Positions 1 through 12,490 of a DNA stretch of 64,000 nucleotides are shown here, piece after piece (the first letter of the stretch is position 1; each line of letters opens with the position of its first letter). A program made the position numbers and the translations under genes. Below the pieces are notes generated by a model. That model had not been told where the DNA came from, ran no database searches, and saw only the letters and a program-made list of their open reading frames with translations. The DNA is from Astropecten irregularis (lineage: Eukaryota > Echinodermata > Asteroidea > Paxillosida > Astropectinidae): NCBI GenBank assembly GCA_963971285.1, contig OZ020244.1:27404001-27468000 (forward strand). Reading direction: 5' to 3'.

Positions 1-1763
1 GCGGACTGATAAAACGGTGGGGACTATTTACACGATTCCCCCATCAGCCTCACCGGCCATCACTCGCCCCTCGTCAACAGGCATTGAGGACCTCTGTGGA
101 CCTAAGAAGACGAACTTTTGTCGGTTTTTGAGAATGGCATTCAGAGTCAATATTATAACTGTGCAAAGAGCTAACAAATGACGGGACAACATTAAACAAG
201 AGATTCTTCGTCTTGTGTGCACAAAGCTACAGCTGGCTTGGACTGAGAAAGTCTCATGCCTTTTGCGGTGAACAAACGTGGCGGGGTGTAGGGGAAATTC
301 GACCGGTGATCCATCCATAATTTCCTGGAGGTGAAATGAACTAGATGGTGATTATCATTGTCCATGGCCTCGAATCCAACTCGACTCAAATTCGCAGACG
401 TTTTCGTATCGAATACCAGATGAATTCCAGGTAAGGAAACAGATGTAGTTACAATAATCATTATAATTACTATAATAAATATAAATTGCTCACGACTTGA
501 AAAACTCACATAAAAACACATATGATGCATATTATTAGTTAATGTTTTAGATATTCGGTGTTGTATCTTATACATTCATGTTGTGTCCTGTGGTTAACGT
601 AAGTTGTGCTGTAAATTTTCGGCCAAAGTACTTAGGTCACTCGTTTAGTTCAATATGAACCCCTTGCCAACAGTAAACGCACCGCCGTACACCTTGCTTA
701 GATTTCGGGCAGGCGACACTTGTCTAGTCCCCGTCGTCCCTCACCGTGGCGTTCTCGCTTACCTGTACCGGACAGATTGACTTTGGCACGGTAGACCTAT
801 ACCCCGATCTCCAACCCCCAAGAAGCACTCCGACACTATACATTATATTAAAGTCCTTGCAGACATAGCATTATTTTTCCAATAAATCGACAATCGAAAC
901 CATTGTACTACTTCAATGTCTAAAATTAACGTGTGTGTGTTTATGTCTCAACTCTCAACAAATAAATCCTACAAATTCGTCTTGCTAGGCCCACTTGTTT
1001 TCGCTGTCGAATTTAGAAACCGGTTCAGTATATGTTGAGCCCTTTCTGACGAAAATGTTGGGAAGCCACAATAATTCCAATGGAATTTGAGAAATGTCGA
1101 ACATACGTATAAATGACTCCCAGTTATTATTTTAACTTCAGAATATTGTAATTTCAATTTTGTCCTTAATAGGAATATAAAAGTGGTTTTACAGGGACTC
1201 GATAATGCCACAATCGTGCGATTTTTCTCTGTAACTGCTAAACAAGACTTATGGGCAAACCATTCATAAACATAAATTTAAAATTATCTATTTGATGGTA
1301 CACAAAATATATACCCTACTGTAAAAAATGGCGTTGGGCGGCGAAACGTATTTTGTTTGTAAACATGTTGAGCGAAAACAAGGTGCCAAGACCTTCACAA
1401 TTAATGAGCTTTCACTATCTCGCTGATGTGCAGCTTGTTTGCGCACCCTTGTTGTTTCTCTGCCAGGCTTATTGCAAGTGTAAACGGACAATGCGGCGAG
1501 GAATTCTGTCTCTGTTGTGGCCTAATGTTGGAGAAAAATTTGTAAACTATTTGCCTTTTACAATCCGTCCCAATTGTTCTTATTTTGTTCCTGACCGAAG
1601 TGTCCGGGTTCGACCGGCATGTTCCCGGACTTGGTGACTTGCCCATTCAATGTGAGGAATCGCAATATTCCGATCACGTAATGTAGCCTTTGTGGGGTTT
1701 GTGTAATAAAAGAAGAAGATATATAGTTCACTGCGTGTAGCACAAGATCTCAAGGCAGTGATG
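1..1763. other. Non-genic stretch, nothing recognised
   Basis: Both strands carry only short open frames without family resemblance. I see no repeat end, no strong promoter and no tRNA box. It may be intergenic or intronic. Confidence 0.5.
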
Positions 1764-2127
1764 TTAAAGGTACTATCATACTATGGTAGCATACCTAAAC
1801 AGAAACCTTTACGGATTTACCTATAAATTACGGGGTGTAAAGATGGTGATACTAGAAATATACTGTTACATTTATTCTGCCTGAAATGCTGTATGTATCC
1901 AGAAATTAGTAAAACCAATGACCACAAACAATGTTGATCTTCGGAAGATCAAAAATGCTGGGAACAGATTTTAAAATACTATAGGCGTTTTTCACTGTCA
2001 GTATCTCAAAATGTGGGCACCTTATTAGACTGGGTATTTCACAGATGACTGTTACTGTATCTTTCTTGATATTTTTGCCCTTGAATCTGCATTTCTTTGA
2101 CAAAAGCAAAAGTATGAAATCACCTAT
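1764..2127 (+). mobile_element. TTAA-target MITE, subfamily A, copy A1
   Basis: The copy starts TTAAAGGTACTATCATACTA and ends in a decayed form of AAGTATGATATTACC. The consensus has TTAA at both edges and an inverted-repeat end AGGTA(C/A)TATCATACTTTGG, so it is about 360-410 bp, non-coding, and of piggyBac- or Kolobok-type target choice (superfamily is inference). An internal stem TTTTGATCT / AGATCAAAA sits at about 1942-1964. Confidence 0.75.
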
Positions 2128-2295
2128 GATAAGTCGTATTTGATTAGGCACTGATAAATTATCTAAGTTAGTTGCCTATGCTGTATCGAAGCTTTGCGGA
2201 GGGGTTCTCGTTGTGGCTTCGGACCATGAACAAGGAAAGTGGTACTAGTATTTGTGGAGATTACAGTGGGAACGAATGTACGCTATAACCCATCT

Positions 2296-2709
2296 GGGGC
2301 CAATTTCATAGAGCTGCTTAGCACAAAAAATTGCTTAGCACAAAAATAGCTTAGTAGTAGTAACATTTATTTCAATGATGTCATTCATTACAATTATGTA
2401 CAATCATGTATAAATTAAATAAGGTCAGTATAATAATATATATGACAGTACACAATGATTACTAATAAAGATTAATTAAATGACAACATTTAGGTATAAG
2501 GTTAAGCAGACCAATGAAACCAATGAAACCGAAAACCACCATTTAAAATTCCATTTGATATTCATGGTCAGTGAACAACTGCCAAAGAACAATTGCAAGT
2601 GATACACAATACACGGAAATTTGGTTGTTAATTCTGTTTTTACTAACTAAACGGACATAAATCTCATGCTTAGCGAATTTTGTGTGAAGCAGCTCTATGA
2701 AATTGGCCC
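2296..2709 (-). mobile_element. TIR MITE family D, copy D1, with a LINE tail inside
   Basis: The ends are GGGGCCAATTTCATAGAGCT and its mirror AGCTCTATGAAATTGGCCC, giving terminal inverted repeats of roughly 20 bp followed by GCTTA/TAAGC words. Orientation is opposite to copy D2. It is longer than its sisters because a LINE 3' tail is inserted. No coding capacity. Confidence 0.75.
2345..2515 (-). mobile_element. LINE 3'-tail fragment nested in MITE D1
   Basis: Read on the minus strand the segment runs into GAAATAAATGTTACTACTAC, an AATAAA signal followed by a short simple repeat, the usual 3' end of CR1/L2-like LINEs. Only the 3' end is present; the left edge is sharp and the right edge is approximate. 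Confidence 0.45.
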
Positions 2710-4820
2710 AAGGTTTGGGATACATTTTGTCGACAATTTCTTTGTCGAAAATCTTCGGCTGTGATCGGTGCCCATTTGAAGGGAGCCCTCTTGTGATCTC
2801 TTTTGTTTTGGCGTCATTATTTCTTACGGTTATTTGAAGGCCAATACTCAGTTATTATGAACATGTCACGTTTTTACCAGTTTCATTTTTGTTTTTCGCA
2901 AAATAGTTGAACTTGTTTGGTTTATATATAAATATAGACCTATCGTAAAAAATATATCAACGTTTGATTTTAATGGGAGATAGCCAAGATTTCCAAAACG
3001 CGTTTAAGTTTGTACCAATTTCACTATATACAGTGAGTCTACTTACTAGACAACATTTGAACTTTTTAGACGTGGTTCATGTAAAGGTTTAAGAAAAATA
3101 CTGGAAAATATAGCCACTTTGACTTGTACAACCAACCAACTACTAACCAACCGGTCCGTTTTTTTCTGCGGTCACTTACTTGTGGCAGAGAGCGAAATGT
3201 GTATAGCGCCCTCATGTGACACTCAAGTACTATCAAAATTGTTGGAGATTTAGGACTTGCACTAAGGCTCGATGCGTTTGATACCTGCCCTATTCAATAA
3301 TGTCTATTTCTTGAAAGGGCCTCTATCGGGAAGGGCATTCATTTCATTGTCAGAAATTATTATTATCAAATAAGTCATTATTGTAAGATATATATTTCGT
3401 TCCTATATCATTAAAATAGGAACATAAACCGACCAAATGCCCAGTAGAATATCCCCAGAATATCAACAGAAAGAACTGTATAACCTGTAGCATATCTTAG
3501 GTGATCAACCAAATATACGGTGGAATAGCTCCATAAATATTTCAACAGAATACCCGATTGAATGTCTCCAGGATATCAACAAGATATTGTTTCAAAAGTA
3601 AATTGCTTTGAGGAAAAGGGCCTTCTTGATCTAACCCCCCCCCCCTCCCCTATCCACCACCACATTGCTGCAGCTTTATCTCATGCGATGAACAGCCGTA
3701 TGGTCGTTGTATTCTTAACATGAAACAGGCGTATGTTACGTTTATTGAGTTGAGAATGTCCGTGGGCCGAGTTGACCTTCATTTTGTTTTCTGGCACGCG
3801 AAATCCGCCCCCTCTTATGTCACAGAAATAAAATATCTATTTCGGATAGGCATAAATGAACTCCTAACAACGAACTCCTAACAACACGAATCTTTTGTGG
3901 GTGAAAAGGTCACAGACGCCCCCAAGACACAATCAACAATAAACTGCTCAGCAAAGCAAGAAACATTGTAAAGTTGAGTGTTTTTCCTGCAACTGTTGTA
4001 ATAACAATATTCTGCATCGCTCCATCTGCGTGCAGTATCTAAACCGTCTAGCATCCGGATCACTATCGCGACGACTTGCAGAGCGTCTGGAGACTGTGAT
4101 CTTTTTAACCATGTCATTTTTCATAAATGTAAAGCTATACGCACTGTTATTCGATATGGCTCAGTTTCCCTGCTGTTTTGTATATAGATCCTCAGCGCGC
4201 AATGTATATAAAGCTAGCTCGTGATCAAAAATAGCTCCTTTTTATTTCGACGATTGTACTTGTACTGCGTCATTCACTGCATTTTTTGTTCTGCAACTTA
4301 CGTTCGGTCGGTGAAGCCCGCCCCCATTGTCTGGCAAATTCAGCGCACGGTGCCTGACGTCATAAAACGGTGGGAGTTATTTACTGCCTGGTGTATTATT
4401 TATTATTCATCATCACTCGATTTAGCCATTTGCTTTTTCTCCACCGAATGACGTCGGAATTGTCAAGTAAAATGTACCCTTCGAGGCTATAGAAACACGT
4501 GTGTATTGTAAACCTGCCCATGTGATCTTTAGGGATGAAACGAGAGGTTTTTATGGGGTAGTTTGGGGTTGTTTTCGTATAATTATGAAGACATGGCATA
4601 CGTATTTTTTTTTAGTCAAGGTGCAGTCATAGACCTAATTTAAATTCTTAGAGAAGAATTTAAAGAATTAGAATTTAAACTTTAGAGAATAAATATCTCC
4701 ATATACAGAATGATGTGCTCTCGTGCCAGCTTTTGGTGTTTTTTTTTCGCCAAATACAATGTATTGTAGCAGAACTATAATTTTACCGCCTGACAAATTA
4801 AAGTGAGCAACATTAATGCG
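2710..4820. other. Non-genic stretch with isolated promoter-like words
   Basis: No coding exon recognised. A C-rich tract lies at about 3637-3657. A TATATAAAG box at 4205-4213 and CRE-like TGACGTCA at about 4357 stand alone without an interpretable transcript. Confidence 0.4.
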
Positions 4821-5201
4821 TTAAATGTGCAGTGCAGGATTGGTAACATACCCAAACAGAAATGTTCACCAATTGTATGTATAACTTTCAGAATATGAAG
4901 ATGGTGCTGGTAGAAACATACCGTTAAAATATTTTCGCTTGAAATGGTGAAAATTATCCAGAAATTATTGAAACAAAGACCGAAAACAGTTTTGATCTCG
5001 GGGTAAGATCAAAACCATTCTTTGTGTTTTATAAGAAAAATTGAGTCGGGTTTTCGGTATTTTCTCGTGACTCAGATGTCCGATTGAGCTCTCAAAATAA
5101 TGTTCACTGGCAGGTTTATTATTTCATGTACATGTTAGATTCGACAAAGTGTGAGTGCTGTTCCGTGATTTCTTCCAATCATGTATTATTTATACCTTTA
5201 A
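4821..5201 (+). mobile_element. TTAA-target MITE, subfamily B, copy B1
   Basis: The copy is flanked by TTAA on both sides (4821-4824 and 5198-5201). Subfamily B shares the TTAA edges, the GGTAACATACC(C)AAACAGAAAT start and the internal stem TTTTGATCT...AGATCAAAA with subfamily A, but its right half is different and ends CCAATCATGTATTATACC. Confidence 0.8.
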
Positions 5202-5618
5202 GAAATCAAACTGTTGTCTTTGCCATGAATCGCACCATTAAAAGAGAAAGTTATGTATGATATTGTGATTCTTTTGAGGGTTATGTACTGACCCATTCCC
5301 ATAGAAAGCCCCCCATCCTGCCCTGCTCTGCCTCGTTTCTACCCGCCCAAGCCCCGCCCCTGCCACACTTTTGCCACACCCTGCCCGCCCACTTTTTATT
5401 AATGCCAACTTTGGGCTCTGTTTTCATGAATTCATTCACTAAGGCCAATTCGTCGCGAAATTAGTTGGGGACCAATGTGCAGATTCTGTTAATATCCAAT
5501 AATAATCATACATACTTAAATCAGCGACGCACATTTTGTAAAAATAATTATTTTGTTTTGCAAAACGTTGTTTATTTCTGAGTCTTATTGTAGTTATAAT
5601 TACAAATGGGGTATTGGG

Positions 5619-5634
5619 TTAGGGTTAGGGTTAG
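5619..5634 (+). repeat. Short interstitial telomere-like repeat
   Basis: Two to three units of TTAGGG sit at the edge of repeat E1, where the sister copies have unrelated sequence. Confidence 0.6.
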
Positions 5635-5811
5635 ATACCAGCTACCTTTTAAAGACATATTTTACCGTCCATATTTTAATAGAAGACAGAGAATGCTCTC
5701 AACATGAACATATGGCAATTTCATGTTCATTGGTTTGGAGTATGTTTAGAAATAGGTAAGTAAAGTATGTGCACGACCCTATGGGAAAGTCTCCCTAAGG
5801 TCCCATCCTCA
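5629..5811 (-). mobile_element. Repeat family E, copy E1
   Basis: Matches copies at 6958 and 42212 in reverse. Diagnostic words are AGGTAAGTAAAGT and GTGCACGACCCTATGGGAAA. The ends contain GGGAGACTTTCCC-like words. Non-coding; class unknown. Confidence 0.65.
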
Positions 5812-6598
5812 GAATGATAAAAAATTTAACCAAAAATGAATACCAAACTTTGCTTGCACGCAGTTGCTTATTCTATATTCCCCCTGCTGATAAAAAAAAT
5901 AAAATTGGGGAAAAATGATTTACTAAAGTTCATCATCCGCCGTTGGCCGGAAGATCTCCCTAGGTCCCCCGGTGCTGGCAGCGAGGAAATCCCGGTCATT
6001 GCATGGGGGGCTGTCCTGGGGGCATTCCCGCCTCATCGTCTGCCTGCATCTGCGCTCATAATGCCGCTTCCCCCCTGCCTTCGGAAGTGACCAATTCCAA
6101 CCAGCCGATGAAGGGGGGGGGGGGTGAGGTGGTTAGGGGGGAGGTCTTCAGAAGGGCCCCAGGATCAAAACTGGAGGAGGAGGGGGCATGAGAATCTCCT
6201 GAGGTGAATTTGAGATTTATTTGGGTTGAACTTTTAAAGACTAGAAAAGCTGGCGAGTTTAACCACAAACACCGTATCTTTCACTCAGAGCTTGCCACGG
6301 ATCCGTAGATTATGACCGTGTTGCCCCGACCCAATTGGGGGGGGGGGGCGGCGTTCAGAAACTCAAGGAAAAAGTTCCCTGGAAGTGCGTCCGTGGCATA
6401 GTCTTCAGCTTTTAGCGAAAATGTCCAGAAAACGGAGCAATAATGTATGATGGTGGCTATACCTTTCACTGCAAATGTTGAATATTGATGGGACTTTGAT
6501 AGTAAGACCTACTAGTAAACGCGAGAATAGATTCCTTCTGCAGTGGCTCGGTGAAATGGGATTGGGGCCAGTTTGTTTGGAGTAGAATGGTTGGCCAG
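5812..6598. other. Non-genic stretch with G-runs
   Basis: Contains long G tracts near 6113-6124 and 6339-6349 and no recognisable gene. Short open frames here are low-complexity. Confidence 0.45.
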
Positions 6599-6957
6599 GT
6601 AAAGGTACAGTACAGGATTGGTAACATACCCAAACAGAAATGTTCACAGATGTTTCAGGGTATGGGGATGGTGCTGATAGAAACTTACCGATAAAATATT
6701 TCCACGAGTCAAACGGTATATTTATTCAGAAATTAGGCAAACAAAGACTGAAGCCACTTTTGATCTCGGGGTAAGATCAAAACCGTTCTATTTGTTTTAT
6801 AATGAAATTTGAGTAGAGTTTCACTATTTCCTCGTGACTCAGATGTCCGATTGAGTTCAAATGTTCACAGGTTTATTATTTCATGTATACTATGTTTGAT
6901 CAGACAAAGTGTGAGCGCTGTTCTGTGACCTTTACCAATCATGTATTATACCTTTAA
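6599..6957 (+). mobile_element. TTAA-target MITE, subfamily B, copy B2
   Basis: Begins GTAAAGGTACAGTACAGG (the TTAA edge changed to GTAA) and ends with an intact TTAA at 6954-6957. The internal stem with loop CGGGGTA is the same as in B1. Repeat E2 follows directly. Confidence 0.8.
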
Positions 6958-7205
6958 GTATAAATACAACCGAGTACTTAATGAGACTTTCCTATAGGGT
7001 CGTGCACAAACTTTACTCACCTATTTCTAAACATCCTCCAAACCAATGAACTTGAAATTGACATGTTCATACTGGAGAGCATTATCTGCCTTCTATGAAA
7101 ATATGGACAATATAAAATGTCTTTAAAACGTAGCTGATACCTTATGGAGACATTTAATGTTCACTTTCAGACGCTAACTTGGGTCTCCCTAATACCCTAT
7201 AGGTC
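6958..7205 (+). mobile_element. Repeat family E, copy E2
   Basis: Starts GTATAAATACAACCGAG directly after MITE B2 and runs to CTCCCTAATACCC. About 85 percent similar by eye to E3 at 42212. Non-coding. Confidence 0.65.
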
Positions 7206-7715
7206 TATTTGTAATTTTATATCAACTCTAATCTTAAATCTATAGACCTCCATATATATCGATAAGGCCATGACTGCGTGCGATTGATGCCTCTGCCTGT
7301 GTAGGGTTATAGCACCCGTTTTGAAGAAAAAAAAATGACGGAAATGCGAATTCTGATTTGGAGGCATGGCTTCCCATCACACACCCCGAACTCTGTCATC
7401 ACCAGCTGGATCAAACAGAATCATGCGTGCGTATACGAGTGCATTCACCGGGCCATATCTAGAGCAATCGTCGCAAGCATCCTCGCATACACACATTAAT
7501 ACACACACACCTGCCAGTTTAATTTCTAACGGAAAATTGTGCGGTTTCCTCTAGGAATTAAAGCAAATTTCTGCCCCCCCCCCCTCTCTCTCTCTCATTT
7601 CGGTGTATATCTCGCGAGTTCTGTTGGTATTTTAGGAAGCAGCGTGTGTGAGAGAAAGTTGTGCGGGGAGAAAAGTCTCCATCACCTTAGGGGAAACAGT
7701 CTCTTGGTGCCGGGG
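7206..7715. other. Non-genic stretch upstream of a TATA box
   Basis: Contains a C/CT-rich tract near 7572-7597 and a CA-rich patch near 7490-7510. No exon recognised. Confidence 0.4.
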
Positions 7716-7722
7716 TATATAA
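7716..7722 (+). promoter_or_regulatory. Candidate TATA box of a small transcription unit
   Basis: TATATAA lies in a GC-rich setting (GGGGTATATAACGG). A start about 30 bp downstream (near 7745) would give a roughly 280-nt unit to the AATAAA at 8015-8020, with a first ATG at 7911 followed by only 13 codons. It could equally be the first exon of a longer gene. Inference only. Confidence 0.3.
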
Positions 7723-8014
7723 CGGTCCGGGGGTGACGGGGTTCTTGTCGCGTGCTTGTGCCTGGATACCATTAACCACACTTCCTGAGCGACACAGCTT
7801 TGGAATCATCACCCTGATTGGGAGCCCCGAATTATAAACCTATACCGGTATAATTCTTAAGCCGCCTCATCATCATCATCACCGCGAAGAGCGACAAGCC
7901 AACCGGGAACATGCTGTGTGGATTTCACGCACCAATGTATCAAGATTTTTAACTTGGGCAAATTGCACTGACATCAATCTACGGAAATAACAATTTGTGC
8001 TGGGATTTTGGACT

Positions 8015-8020
8015 AATAAA
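8015..8020 (+). terminator. Candidate polyadenylation signal
   Basis: AATAAA at the end of the short putative unit that begins with the TATA box at 7716; followed by a C-rich tract. No GU-rich element was confirmed. Confidence 0.2.
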
Positions 8021-8457
8021 AGCATCTTTTACACCCCCCCCCCCTCTCTCTTTCCCCTCCTCCGAAGAGGGCAAAGGGAAAGATTGAGAAGTTGCTAAAT
8101 GTCATGTACTTGTGAATATCCTCATGTTTGTCTTTTTTGCTTTGAATCACTAATACTTTCAACATGATGATAATTTGATCAACTCCTTTGCGGATTCATC
8201 TTCTGATTCTTGTCCCACGTTTGTCAGTGTATTCGTACTATTATAACGAAGTACGTAGTTTAAGTATACCCATGTGTTTTCTATTACTGCGGCATGAGTC
8301 GTCACCGACGTGTTTTTTTTTTTATGAACGGCATTGGACACTGTCGGTTCGGAATGACGATATATTTTGGTCAATCAAATCAAATCTGCACTATAGCAAA
8401 GCGTTTTGTTTTAGCGCTGTTTTATTACTGATCAGAAACAGCTAGCCGACTAGTCTA

Positions 8458-8501
8458 TGTGATAGACGCACTCGCCGTGCAGCGAGCGAGCGTCTATCAC
8501 A
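8458..8501. repeat. Hairpin, 44 bp
   Basis: Inverted arms TGTGATAGACGC and GCGTCTATCACA enclose a second small stem CTCGC/GCGAG. It starts an interval that also has a 20-bp perfect palindrome and two CCAAT boxes. Confidence 0.7.
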
Positions 8502-8567
8502 AAAATGCGTGCAGATTTCCTGATTAATTATGCAAGCCAACCCAACACCCACCGCTCTAAGTTTTGA

Positions 8568-8628
8568 CCAATCAACATCCTCCGTCACGATCGTGACGGA
8601 AAAATTCTCAAAACAAATTTGATTGGCT
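8568..8628. promoter_or_regulatory. Palindrome flanked by opposed CCAAT boxes
   Basis: A perfect 20-bp palindrome TCCGTCACGATCGTGACGGA (8581-8600) lies between GACCAATCAA and, on the other side, GATTGGCTGA. The symmetric layout resembles a bidirectional promoter or a TIR element core. Function is inference. Confidence 0.3.
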
Positions 8629-9093
8629 GATGTGCCGCGTTGCATACAATTTGAATGCACACATGTATCAGACGTTCGTAAGTGGCACGGAGTAGAATGG
8701 AGGATACTCAGACTACTATAGCCGACTGGATGACACTTTAAACTGACTAAACATTAGTTTGTGTTGTTCAGTTCGCATAATTAAACCATGCATATTATAG
8801 AGACCATTATTTATTCAACTATACTTATTATGTTCTATGATAATGATGTTCTATATGTCAAACTTAAGTCCAATGACCCATAATGCTATAGTATGTTATG
8901 AACTTTGAAACTAGATTGCACAACTACTAGAGCCGTGTGACCACCTGTAAAATGCACTTGGCGTAACAATGGCCCCCGCTTCGTCTCCGACTCACGACTC
9001 AGCGGCTCTGGCTTCAGCCCTTTTTGAAAGTAACAGGTATCAAAATAGAGGCTTCTGTTGAAATATACGTACATGCTCTGTTCGAGTTAAACA

Positions 9094-9316
9094 GGGGCCA
9101 ATTTTACGGTCCTGCTTACCAACAAAAAATTGCTAAGCATGACATAATGAAAACAGGATTAACAACCAAATTTCCATGCCTGTTGTGTATCGTTTGTGAT
9201 TGTTCTTTGGTTGTTGTCCACTGACCAGTGAACATCAAATGAAATGTTTAACTGTGGTTTTGTTTTATTGGGCAAGACGTGCTTTTTTGTGCTAAGCAGC
9301 GCCATGAAATTGTCCC
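9094..9316 (+). mobile_element. TIR MITE family D, copy D2
   Basis: Starts GGGGCCAATTTTACGG and ends GCCATGAAATTGTCCC. Inner words AATTGCTAAGCA and GTGCTAAGCAGC mark the inner edges of the inverted repeats. About 223 bp; non-coding. Confidence 0.7.
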
Positions 9317-9591
9317 AAAGACGGAAAGACGGTTTTCAGTTTCTACGACAAACAAGTTGATATGTAATTTCAGTTTTGGGGATGATGAAGACCAGAATAG
9401 ACCGGAGCCTGAGTCGCAACCGGAGCCGGAGCTCAATGCTTCAGGCGACAATGCCCTTGCCCTTTATCTTGGTCAACTTTTAACCTTGTAAATTCGTAAT
9501 CCCTATCTGTGTCACATGAGGCTAAACACAGTCAGCCAGTCCCAGGCAATCTCCAAGAAGAAGTAACATTCACTGTCTTGAAATATTTTTA

Positions 9592-9709
9592 TAGGGACTT
9601 GTGAGAAACTGCCAGGGAAGAGTCACTTTTGCTACCAAAAGTTTCTTTTTGTATATGTGGTATAGTTGGTTGCCTCCAAGTTGCCTGTGCTTCGTGTGAC
9701 ATGATGCGT
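9592..9709 (+). mobile_element. Decayed copy of MITE family I
   Basis: Shares GTTGGTTGCCTCCAAGTTGC and CGTGTGACATG with the better copy at 32708-32992; the left end (TAGGGACTTGTGAGAAACTG) is a poor match to the family end. Confidence 0.5.
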
Positions 9710-12312
9710 GGTGATAGCATGAGAGAGATTTTAGAAGCCGAGTCCAGGTTGGTCCTAGTATAAAGCCCATGCATCAAAGATGCATTCAAATATCCGGAAA
9801 CTCCACTTACGCCCGCTATAATCGCAGGCACCCTGTTCATGTTGCAGTCTTAAGGCCAAAGGGGCAAATACATGTAATGTGAAAAATCTGAAAAACTATT
9901 ATCCACTCTTCTCGGGGCCAGAATTGATGCATGGTGTGGCGTGGCATCGTATTAAGTGCCGGAGCTCCAAATTAAGGTATATGCTTTTCATTTCCACCAC
10001 AGCTTGGCGACCAGGGACGGTTTCTCTTTGCAAATTCACCCACTTTCTTTATACTTGTCCTCTTTGGGTGGATGGGGTTTTATTATTTTTTTCCCCGTTC
10101 AAGTGCAGCGGACTCCTTCGGGTCCACTATAAGGTCAGTCTCAGTCACACGTAGTTGGTTTCTTTTTTCACTTTTCACGGTGACTCAGGACGATGAGATG
10201 ACATGGCCCGTGCAGTCAACAGGTGTGGCCGTGACTTCGCCTTTTGTTGTGGCAGCCAGTGCTGTACTACCGAGTATCATGGGGAAGGGGGTTTGATATA
10301 AGCACAGCCGGTCAGACAGTTTACTGCGACGGCCAGGTGAGATCATGAAGGTGATGGTATAGGGCCTAAGTCATCATCAAAAGGCATGCCTGTCCCAACA
10401 TCACCAAGTTGCCGGCGCGTTATCTTTTCTGAGGAGTGTCATCAGAGGTTGTTTAGGTTGTTGGTGGGGATTGTTGCCACGGATCCACCGCGATTAAGCC
10501 ACAGTCATCTCTGATCCAGCTAGCCTATAGCTAGCTATACCTATATATCTTCAGTCAACCTTGTAAGCCGGTGACAGCTAAATATTACGCCAGTAATGGA
10601 CAATCAGTCGCAGACCCTTTGAGATCTTGTTTCAGTACCGACTTGGTGTTGCCGGTCGATGCCTGTTCTTGTGAAGTGCACTGGACAACAATTGTAACTC
10701 TGCAGCCTGATGTAAAGTGCCACTCTCCTCAGGACGAACAGAGCACACTGTTCGGAACGTCGAGATAATACCTACGGTTCTTCTCAGAACCACACACTCT
10801 CATAGAAGAGATTACATGGTGTCACCGCAAACCTACCTTCTTTTAGTACTTCCACCATGCATATAGCTTCAAGACTTACTCATCACTCCCCCGTTTCCCT
10901 ATGCTTGCTCTGGGAATAAATACACAGGACCAGTCCATATAGAGCTAGGTCTCTTCCTAGCTCTGTGTCAGGACCAAAGACTGAGAGGAAAACAAAAGGG
11001 CATAATTGAGAGCGTACAGTGGAACAGCAACACGTACACCAGACAAGGTTGGGATGACACGAGCTCATGGTTTTGGCATGGTGCCCAACAAGAATTGGGT
11101 GTAAAATAAGCAGTTATAAGCATGTATATAGCTTAGGATCTTAAGTTTAGCTTGCCTTCGATAAAGATCCTGCTATGAAACGCGTCAGGTCCTCCTAACT
11201 CCAAGCATTTTATAAATTTCAGGTCTTTATTTTGGTTGATGAACAGTGTACAAGTAGTTTTTTTTACTTGTATTGATCTTAAGTTTAAATTGTTTGGATA
11301 GGGCCTATGGGCTGTTGGTTGGAGATACACAGCATTAATTCTAGGAATTATGATTTACCCTTCCCCAAATCCTCCAGTGTTTTGGCCGATCACACACATT
11401 TTGACTGCTAATACAAACTAAGCCAAGGAAGGCTTGCAAGAGCAGGGCGTTAATTGCAATGATTTGATTATTGTTAACTTTTGGCGCGAACTATTATCTG
11501 CTATAAAGTTCAGGTCTTCACGGCTTCCAATTCTTCGTGTAGATTTGGTGACCTTCCAAAAGGAAATCAGGCGTATTACACACGTTAGATGAATTTGATT
11601 GGGCGGGGTGTGGTGGCATGGGGGTGTTTGTGGGAGGGAGAGAGGGGATGTTCTGGCGTGTGGCGTGCCTGCCAGCAGACCAGGGCGCGGGCGTCTTGTA
11701 ATCCGGTGGGTTTAGGTCGACTCTTATAGGGTTAATGCCTTTATCATCTCCCCGACCAATCATCGGCCGAAGGCCTGATCCGGGGTCTTATGCTGCCGTG
11801 TGAATGGAACAAATCCGAGTGATGTGGGATTTAACCGGTTTATACCCAGGACTGGAGGGAAGGGCGCCTCTAATTGGGCTGATTGGAGGAAATTTTGAAG
11901 TCGCACTAAGTTGGAGGAAAACTTTCGTGCGAGTGTGTTTGAGAGGGGAAGGGTCTGTAGAGATTTTGAAGTCTCGGGGGGGGGGGGGGGGGTGGGGGGG
12001 TAAGGATGTTCACCTGAGGAGGGTGTAGGCCCTAGGCCTAAAAGGATTCCAAGGAAGGAAAGCTCCGTGATCAGTTACGCTGCAGTTTCTTTTAAGGAGG
12101 TCTGATCCCTCCGTGTTTACTGGCGTTGATAAAGAAGAAGAAGAAAAACCTCTTCCGAACCAACCTGGTTCTCTATCAGAAAGAGGACACCGTATAAAAC
12201 GCGCTGTAAAGCCCGCTCCCTGTTCAGAGAGCTACTTAGGTATGATCATGTATATGCTTCTGGGATTAACGCCTTTTTACCTAAATTATCCGGGTCACCG
12301 AGTAGGACTTAA
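9710..12312. other. Non-genic stretch, nothing recognised
   Basis: About 2.6 kb with only short open frames. It contains a G tract at about 11976-11998. No conserved exon, repeat end or RNA gene seen. Confidence 0.45.
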
Positions 12313-12490
12313 GCAGAGTGTAACATTTTCGGTAACATGTTGCCCAGTTAGGGCAACACACCTGGGCAACACGACTTTGGGCCCTGTGTACACTTAATAT
12401 ATTGAGTAACATTTTCGGCAACAACGTACCTCGGCAACATAATTATTACCGAGATTGTTACCGAAAATATTGACAGTGTATACACTCTGC
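12313..12490. mobile_element. Foldback/TIR element, 178 bp
   Basis: Ends are GCAGAGTGTA and TACACTCTGC. Inside, ATTTTCGGTAACA (left) is mirrored by TGTTACCGAAAAT (right), and TTGCC/GGCAA words recur. No clear target duplication. It can fold on itself nearly end to end. Confidence 0.6.
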
